Positions 24,367 to 28,094 of a stretch of 28,094 nt of DNA are shown one piece after another. Made by a program: the position numbers and the translations under genes. Source of the stretch: Cyanobacteriota bacterium (GTDB taxonomy: Bacteria > Cyanobacteriota > Cyanobacteriia > Phormidesmidales > Phormidesmidaceae); NCBI GenBank assembly GCA_027483425.1, contig JAIXUR010000353.1, forward strand, positions 1 through 28,094, given 5' to 3'. The notes under the pieces are model-generated. The model ran no database searches, was not told the origin of the DNA, and was given only the letters and a program-made list of their open reading frames with translations. Position 1 is the first letter of the stretch. Every line of letters starts with the position of its first letter.

Positions 24367-25386
24367 CTACGGTTGCTGAGGACTGTGGAGATCCCAATAG
24401 TGGGCGTATTCATCCAGCACCGTATCCACGGTGTATGGGGTCGTCAGGGTCTCGAGCGCCTGATCGACCACGGCCAGCAGATGGGTGCTGCTCCAGGGCA
24501 GCACCACCGCCAGGGAGTCTTGGGTATCGGTCAGGGCAATGGTTTGCAGTTGGAGGGCCGCATCGGGCTGGGTACGCACCACCTTTTTGATTTCCAGCTC
24601 ATCCCGGTAGGCGGCCAGAATATCGCCCTGCACAACCGCATCGACAATGGCTTCCCAGGCGGGGTACTCCACGATGGTGGCCTGGGGAAACTTCTGCTTC
24701 AAAAAGCCCACGTAGGATGACCCCTTAATCACCCCGACTTTGCCCCGGAGATCGCGGATGGTTTCTACCATCGATCGCCCCTGCACCTGCTCCGCCAGCT
24801 GGAGCCGGTTGACCAAGAGTCCCTGGCGCATCCGCAGGTAGGGCCGCGAAAACCGGACCCGCTGGGCTCGTTTCAGGGTGCGGCTAATTTTAGAAATCGC
24901 CAGATCGGCCCTTTGCCCGTAGACCATATCCACCACCTGGTCAAAGGTGGTGGCCAGGCGGGTGATCTCCAGGGTGACCCCCAGCTGCTCCGCCAGGGAT
25001 CGGGCCAGCTGAATGTCTAGCCCAGTCAACTGGCCCTCTTGCTCGACAAAAAAAGGGGCATTGTCTTGGCCCAAGACCGCCACCGTGAGCTTGCCTCTGG
25101 CTAAAATCCGCTGCATATCGGGGGGCATGGCCGACTCCACCGCCTCCCCTAGGGCGGAGGTCGCTCGCCCCTGAACCGAGGCGGTAGATACAGCCATCGC
25201 CCCAGGCGTGGCAGGGGTAGAGGGGCTAGGATCCGCCTGGGCCCCAGGGCCAAATCCCAAAAGGGCGACCAGCAACAGAAGACATCCAACCCGCAGACTG
25301 GCCTGCCACCCTACTGGGGTCGCATTGACCCCGACCCCGTTGCCTAGGGGTTCAGGACGCTGAGTCACCGCCAATTTTCGCACCAT
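24367..25386 (-). CDS. periplasmic amino-acid-binding protein (SBP_bac_3 type)
   Basis: A 339-residue secreted solute-binding protein. A long N-region precedes a hydrophobic core (VGCLLLLVALLGFG, about residues 33-46) with a probable cleavage site after AQA at 51; there is no lipobox. A Ser/Pro/Thr linker leads to the type-3 binding domain at about 92: ILARGKLTVAVLGQDNAPFF, GLDIQLARSLAEQLGVTLEI, ADLAISKISRTLKRAQRVRF and LRGKVGVIKGSSYVGFLKQK. The Arg in SRT and the downstream Asp of the YRDELE block are placed as in glutamate/aspartate binders. AGGAG six bases before the ATG is a clear ribosome binding site that overlaps the stop of the racemase gene. No ABC permease or ATPase gene follows; instead a secondary symporter gene does. 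Confidence 0.9.
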   Translation of the reverse strand: MVRKLAVTQRPEPLGNGVGVNATPVGWQASLRVGCLLLLVALLGFGPGAQADPSPSTPATPGAMAVSTASVQGRATSALGEAVESAMPPDMQRILARGKLTVAVLGQDNAPFFVEQEGQLTGLDIQLARSLAEQLGVTLEITRLATTFDQVVDMVYGQRADLAISKISRTLKRAQRVRFSRPYLRMRQGLLVNRLQLAEQVQGRSMVETIRDLRGKVGVIKGSSYVGFLKQKFPQATIVEYPAWEAIVDAVVQGDILAAYRDELEIKKVVRTQPDAALQLQTIALTDTQDSLAVVLPWSSTHLLAVVDQALETLTTPYTVDTVLDEYAHYWDLHSPQQP

Positions 25387-25394
25387 GCTTTCTC

Positions 25395-26180
25395 CTAGGC
25401 AGCTTGCCAGAGCGGCAGAGAACGGTATCCCCAGGCCAAATCTAGGGTGATGTCGGCCACGACTGCCAAGGGATCGACCCAGGGCAGGGGCAGGGATGAC
25501 ATTTGGGCAAAGGCCACCGAGAGTTCAGTGCAACCGGCAATCACCACCTCGGCCCCTTGGCTTTTAAGCCACGCCGTGGCCTGTTTGAGCACCGTCAACG
25601 CTTGGGTCGAGACCCGAGTCCCTGTGGTTTTTATTCCCCAATCGGGATGGTAGATCGACTGCATCACCAAGTCTTGCCAGGGAGAATTGAGCTCAAACCC
25701 CATGGCCGTTAGCCCGGCCTGGCTCAAGCTATGGCTATAGAGACCGCACTGCACCGTGCCATCGGTAGCCAACACCCCCACCCGCTGCACCGTGGGGTAG
25801 GTGCAGCGCAGGTGGCCGCTGGTACAAGCCATCAGATGAATCCAGGGAATGCCAATCTGAGCCTGCACCTGGTCATAGACACCGTGGGCCGTGTTGCAGG
25901 TCACCACCAAAAAGCTGGCCCCGGCCCGCTCCAGCAGTTGGGCATAGCGCACCAGCCCAGGCACACAGTCTGGCCCAGTCCCCTGTAAGCTCTCAGTGCG
26001 GTTAGGAATGGTCGTTCCATTCACTAGCAGCCAGACGGGGTGATCTTGATCGCACCGTGCCCCGCGCTCGGCACTGCGTTGAATCAGTCGTTGCTCAAAT
26101 TGCACGTGGGCCAGGGGACCCAGCCCCCCCAGAATGCCGGGCACAGCAGCTTGGCGATCCTGGCAGAATAGCAACGTCAT
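25395..26180 (-). CDS. aspartate/glutamate racemase family protein
   Basis: A 261-residue cytosolic enzyme of the Asp/Glu racemase superfamily. It begins PGILGGLGPLAHVQFEQRL, the G-G-x-G-P-x-A nucleotide-free substrate loop, and has both catalytic cysteines: Cys95 in FLVVTCNTAHG and Cys217 in VVIAGCTELSVA. The intervening RVGVLATDGTVQCGLYSHSL matches the second lobe. The reaction is expected to interconvert L- and D-aspartate or a related amino acid without PLP; substrate specificity cannot be read from sequence. The start is supported by AGGAG six bases upstream. With the binding protein and symporter genes read on from it, it suggests handling of acidic amino acids, possibly D-forms from peptidoglycan. 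45 bases separate it from the MFS gene. Confidence 0.9.
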   Translation of the reverse strand: MTLLFCQDRQAAVPGILGGLGPLAHVQFEQRLIQRSAERGARCDQDHPVWLLVNGTTIPNRTESLQGTGPDCVPGLVRYAQLLERAGASFLVVTCNTAHGVYDQVQAQIGIPWIHLMACTSGHLRCTYPTVQRVGVLATDGTVQCGLYSHSLSQAGLTAMGFELNSPWQDLVMQSIYHPDWGIKTTGTRVSTQALTVLKQATAWLKSQGAEVVIAGCTELSVAFAQMSSLPLPWVDPLAVVADITLDLAWGYRSLPLWQAA

Positions 26181-26225
26181 AGGGGCTCCTGATCTGAGAC
26201 ACGCTTGGGCTTTTCAAACAATCTC

Positions 26226-27446
26226 TTAGGCAGAAAGACTACGGCGAGGCAGGTTAGCCAGGGCAAAGCCCACCGCCATGACCATGAACAGCGCCCCCAT
26301 CCAAAAGGGAGACAGCATGCCCGAGCGATCGAAGGCCCAGCCTGCCCACAGCGGCCCCGCAATGGAGGCCACGCTTTGGAGCGCCTGGTTGCCGCCTAGG
26401 GTTTTGCCCTGCTCCTGGCCCGAAACCCGCATTGAGATCAGCCCCCGCAGCGACGGAATCAGCAGCCCCACCCCCAGGGCCAGCATGGCCTGGGTGGTGT
26501 ACAGCGCCGGAATCAACACCGGGCTACCGGCCGGAATCAGGACTACGCCGCCAAAGGCCAGGGCCACCAGCAGTAGGCCTGCCACGGCCAGCTTCGCTTC
26601 CCCAAAGCGGGGCAAGAGCACGCGAATCAGCCCCCCCTGCACCAGGGTGGAAACAATGCCAATAAAGAAAAAGACCATCGCCGCCTGGCTCGGCCCCCAG
26701 CCGTAGCGGGTGTTCAAAAACAGGACAAAAATGCTGCTAAAGCCCGCAAAGGCAAAATTAAAGATAAAGAACGAGATTAGGAGCCCCTGAATGCGGCCAT
26801 CGCGCAGAATGTCGCTGAGCTGGCCGATGGGGTTGAGGTCGCGCAGGGTCAGGGGGCGGCGTTGGTCGGGATCGAGGGATTCGGACAGCACAAAATAGCC
26901 TAGACCAAAGTTAATCAGGGCAATGGTACCGGCCACAAACACCGGCAAATTCAGGCTAATGCTGGCTAGAACGCCGCCTATGGCTGGCCCCAGGGTAAAG
27001 CCCAGGCCAAAGGCGGCCCCGGTCAGGCCAAAATTTTTCGCCCGGTCTTCGGGGGCCGAAATGTCAGCAATGTAGGCCTGGGCGGTGGCCGCCACCCCCC
27101 CGGTGGCCCCATCGATCATCCGGGAGAAGAACAGCATCCCCAGGGTGGTGGCCAACCCAAAGATAAAATAGGAGACCGCCGTACCCAGCACGCACACCAG
27201 CAGCACCGGGCGGCGACCGTAGCGGTCTGACAATGCGCCGATGATGGGGATGGCAATAAACTGGGCGATCGCAAAGGCCGAGGCCAGCAGCCCTAGGGTG
27301 AACGCGTCCGAGCGAAACCGCTCCACCAGAAACGGCAGAATGGGAAAGATCAGGCTTTCTCCCAGCTTGTCGATCAAAATAGTGATGAAAATAAATAGCA
27401 GCCGGGGGGTCGACAGCGTTTTAGGCGAAGCAGGACTGACAGACAT
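26226..27446 (-). CDS. MFS transporter, TetA-like efflux subfamily
   Basis: A 406-residue major facilitator protein with about 12 hydrophobic segments. Signature motif A in the first cytoplasmic loop, GALSDRYGRRPVLL, is well kept, and TM1 is LLFIFITILIDKLGESLIFP with the P-x-L-P-F after it. The TM5 segment GAAFGLGFTLGPAIGGVLAS carries the antiporter motif (G-x-x-x-G-P-x-x-G-G). The overall pattern is closest to the Tet/Bcr-type drug:proton antiporters. Substrate is unknown. The frame extends to 27497, overlapping the hydrolase gene, but ATG 27446 gives a normal N-terminus and lies nine bases after the hydrolase stop. No strong Shine-Dalgarno is visible. Confidence 0.9.
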   Translation of the reverse strand: MSVSPASPKTLSTPRLLFIFITILIDKLGESLIFPILPFLVERFRSDAFTLGLLASAFAIAQFIAIPIIGALSDRYGRRPVLLVCVLGTAVSYFIFGLATTLGMLFFSRMIDGATGGVAATAQAYIADISAPEDRAKNFGLTGAAFGLGFTLGPAIGGVLASISLNLPVFVAGTIALINFGLGYFVLSESLDPDQRRPLTLRDLNPIGQLSDILRDGRIQGLLISFFIFNFAFAGFSSIFVLFLNTRYGWGPSQAAMVFFFIGIVSTLVQGGLIRVLLPRFGEAKLAVAGLLLVALAFGGVVLIPAGSPVLIPALYTTQAMLALGVGLLIPSLRGLISMRVSGQEQGKTLGGNQALQSVASIAGPLWAGWAFDRSGMLSPFWMGALFMVMAVGFALANLPRRSLSA

Positions 27447-27454
27447 AGGTTCAC

Positions 27455-28094
27455 TCAGCGGGTGGATACGGTAGGCACAGCATGGCGGGTCACCCATGCC
27501 TGCAGGTGGCTGTTTACCACCTGGGGGATTTCATCCTGGGGGCAGTGGCCCGCCCCCTCCAGGGGGATAAACGCATCCACCGCTGGAAAATTGGCCAACT
27601 CACGACCGAGGGCAATGGGTTCCCACGGGTCGGCGGTACCCCAGAGAATCAGGACCGGACAGTGGATTTGGGGCAGCAGGTCTTCCGGCAGCGGCCCATC
27701 GAAGTTATTGATAAAGGCCCAGAACACGTCTGCCGCCCCCGGCTCGCGGGCGGGCTCTAGCAGCAGTTCAACCAGGTCATCGGTGACGGCGGCGGGATTG
27801 CCGTAGGCGGTGCGGAGGACGGCGCGGATTCTATCGGGTCGGGCGATCTGGGCGAATAGCCAGTGCACTAAGCCACGGTTTTGGCGCAGTTTTTTGAGCA
27901 GGGGACGACCCAGGCGACGCAGGGGGGGCTGGGTGTGGATTTTGCGATCGCAGATTTGCCGCAGCGCACAGTCCAGCAGAACGACTCCTCGGCTTTGGTC
28001 AGGGTTGATCACCGTCGCTTGCAGGGCGACAACTCCACCAATGGAGTTGCCGACCAAGAAAGCGGGTTCCCCGACCACCTCCTGGAGAAAGTCA
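27455..28094 (-). CDS. alpha/beta-fold hydrolase, C-terminal part (runs off right edge)
   Basis: The open frame continues upstream beyond the window edge (reading DFLQEVVGEPAFLVGNSIGG), so the start lies outside. GNSIGGVVAL is the nucleophile elbow with the catalytic Ser. LILWGTADPWEP carries the acid, and EGAGHCPQDEIPQVVN the His near the C-terminus. The cap region between them is helical (RLGRPLLKKLRQNRGLVHWL). It resembles the cyanobacterial alpha/beta hydrolases related to haloalkane dehalogenase and esterase families; the nucleophile here is Ser, so a dehalogenase is unlikely. Substrate unknown. Only nine bases separate it from the MFS gene, with which it is probably co-transcribed. Confidence 0.9.
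   Translation of the reverse strand, partial: DFLQEVVGEPAFLVGNSIGGVVALQATVINPDQSRGVVLLDCALRQICDRKIHTQPPLRRLGRPLLKKLRQNRGLVHWLFAQIARPDRIRAVLRTAYGNPAAVTDDLVELLLEPAREPGAADVFWAFINNFDGPLPEDLLPQIHCPVLILWGTADPWEPIALGRELANFPAVDAFIPLEGAGHCPQDEIPQVVNSHLQAWVTRHAVPTVSTR

Larger units (their letters stand above)
1773..27951. repeat. dispersed HIP1 octamers (GCGATCGC)
   Basis: I count by eye about 29 copies of GCGATCGC across the window, roughly one per kilobase. Examples are at 1773, 2289, 12103, 15402, 19742 and 27944. They fall in both genes and gaps. This over-represented palindrome is the cyanobacterial HIP1 and supports the taxonomic call. Confidence 0.9.

Noticed and set aside
27446..27497. Upstream start for the MFS gene
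   Set aside because: It would overlap the end of the hydrolase gene and add a polar Cys-rich segment not seen before TM1 in this family.

Overview
The window looks like chromosome of a GC-rich cyanobacterium, probably a filamentous or Leptolyngbya-like lineage. The main reasons are roughly 29 copies (counted by eye) of the HIP1 octamer GCGATCGC in 28 kb, GC-rich heptanucleotide tandem repeats, an HpsJ-family protein, a cyanobacterial-type exosortase with a PFE-CTERM-like substrate, and a cyanobacterial-style Cache-HAMP sensor. No rRNA, tRNA, CRISPR array or intact transposase gene was seen.

Region 1 (1-11244, all minus strand) is an exopolysaccharide/O-antigen type cluster. Read in the direction of transcription it starts with an ABC-2 permease (Wzm) and its ATPase with a C-terminal cargo-binding domain (Wzt), and continues through eight glycosyltransferase-type genes. 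The last of these runs off the left edge. Coupling is tight in places (an ATGA overlap at 6546-6549, a 16-base overlap at 2833-2848). It is interrupted by short repeat-filled gaps: a nested-palindrome MITE-like element at 8757-8879 with a second hairpin beside it, a related inverted repeat at 5050-5136, and heptamer tracts. The glycans are presumably built on a lipid carrier in the cytoplasm and flipped by Wzm-Wzt.

Region 2 (11245-15020, plus strand) is read divergently and supplies the envelope-spanning part: an OPX/Wza-like SLBB export protein and a Wzc-like co-polymerase. The C-terminal BY-kinase domain of the latter has lost key residues of Walker A, A' and B and is probably a pseudokinase. 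The shared upstream region carries a tandem 13-mer and two hairpins.

Region 3 (15017-20969) is a small exosortase neighbourhood: an exosortase with the Cys/Arg/His triad, an HpsJ-like protein, a YdcF/DUF218 protein, and a DUF4114 protein with a PFE-CTERM tail but no visible signal peptide. It ends with an 839-residue fusion of a GT4 glycosyltransferase, a degenerate EAL domain and an intact receiver domain. That fusion is the most unusual gene here. I infer that it couples glycan synthesis to c-di-GMP sensing and phosphorelay input.

Region 4 (20970-28094) is mostly unrelated: a 5'-truncated HNH endonuclease remnant, then a minus-strand series reading from the right edge: alpha/beta hydrolase (partial), MFS transporter, Asp/Glu racemase, periplasmic amino-acid-binding protein, dicarboxylate/amino-acid symporter-family protein and a Cache-HAMP sensor without output domain. 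The symporter keeps the carboxylate-substrate residues of the GltPh family but lacks its NMDGT and Asn/Asp sodium-site residues. The racemase, binding protein and symporter probably form one amino-acid uptake/turnover unit.
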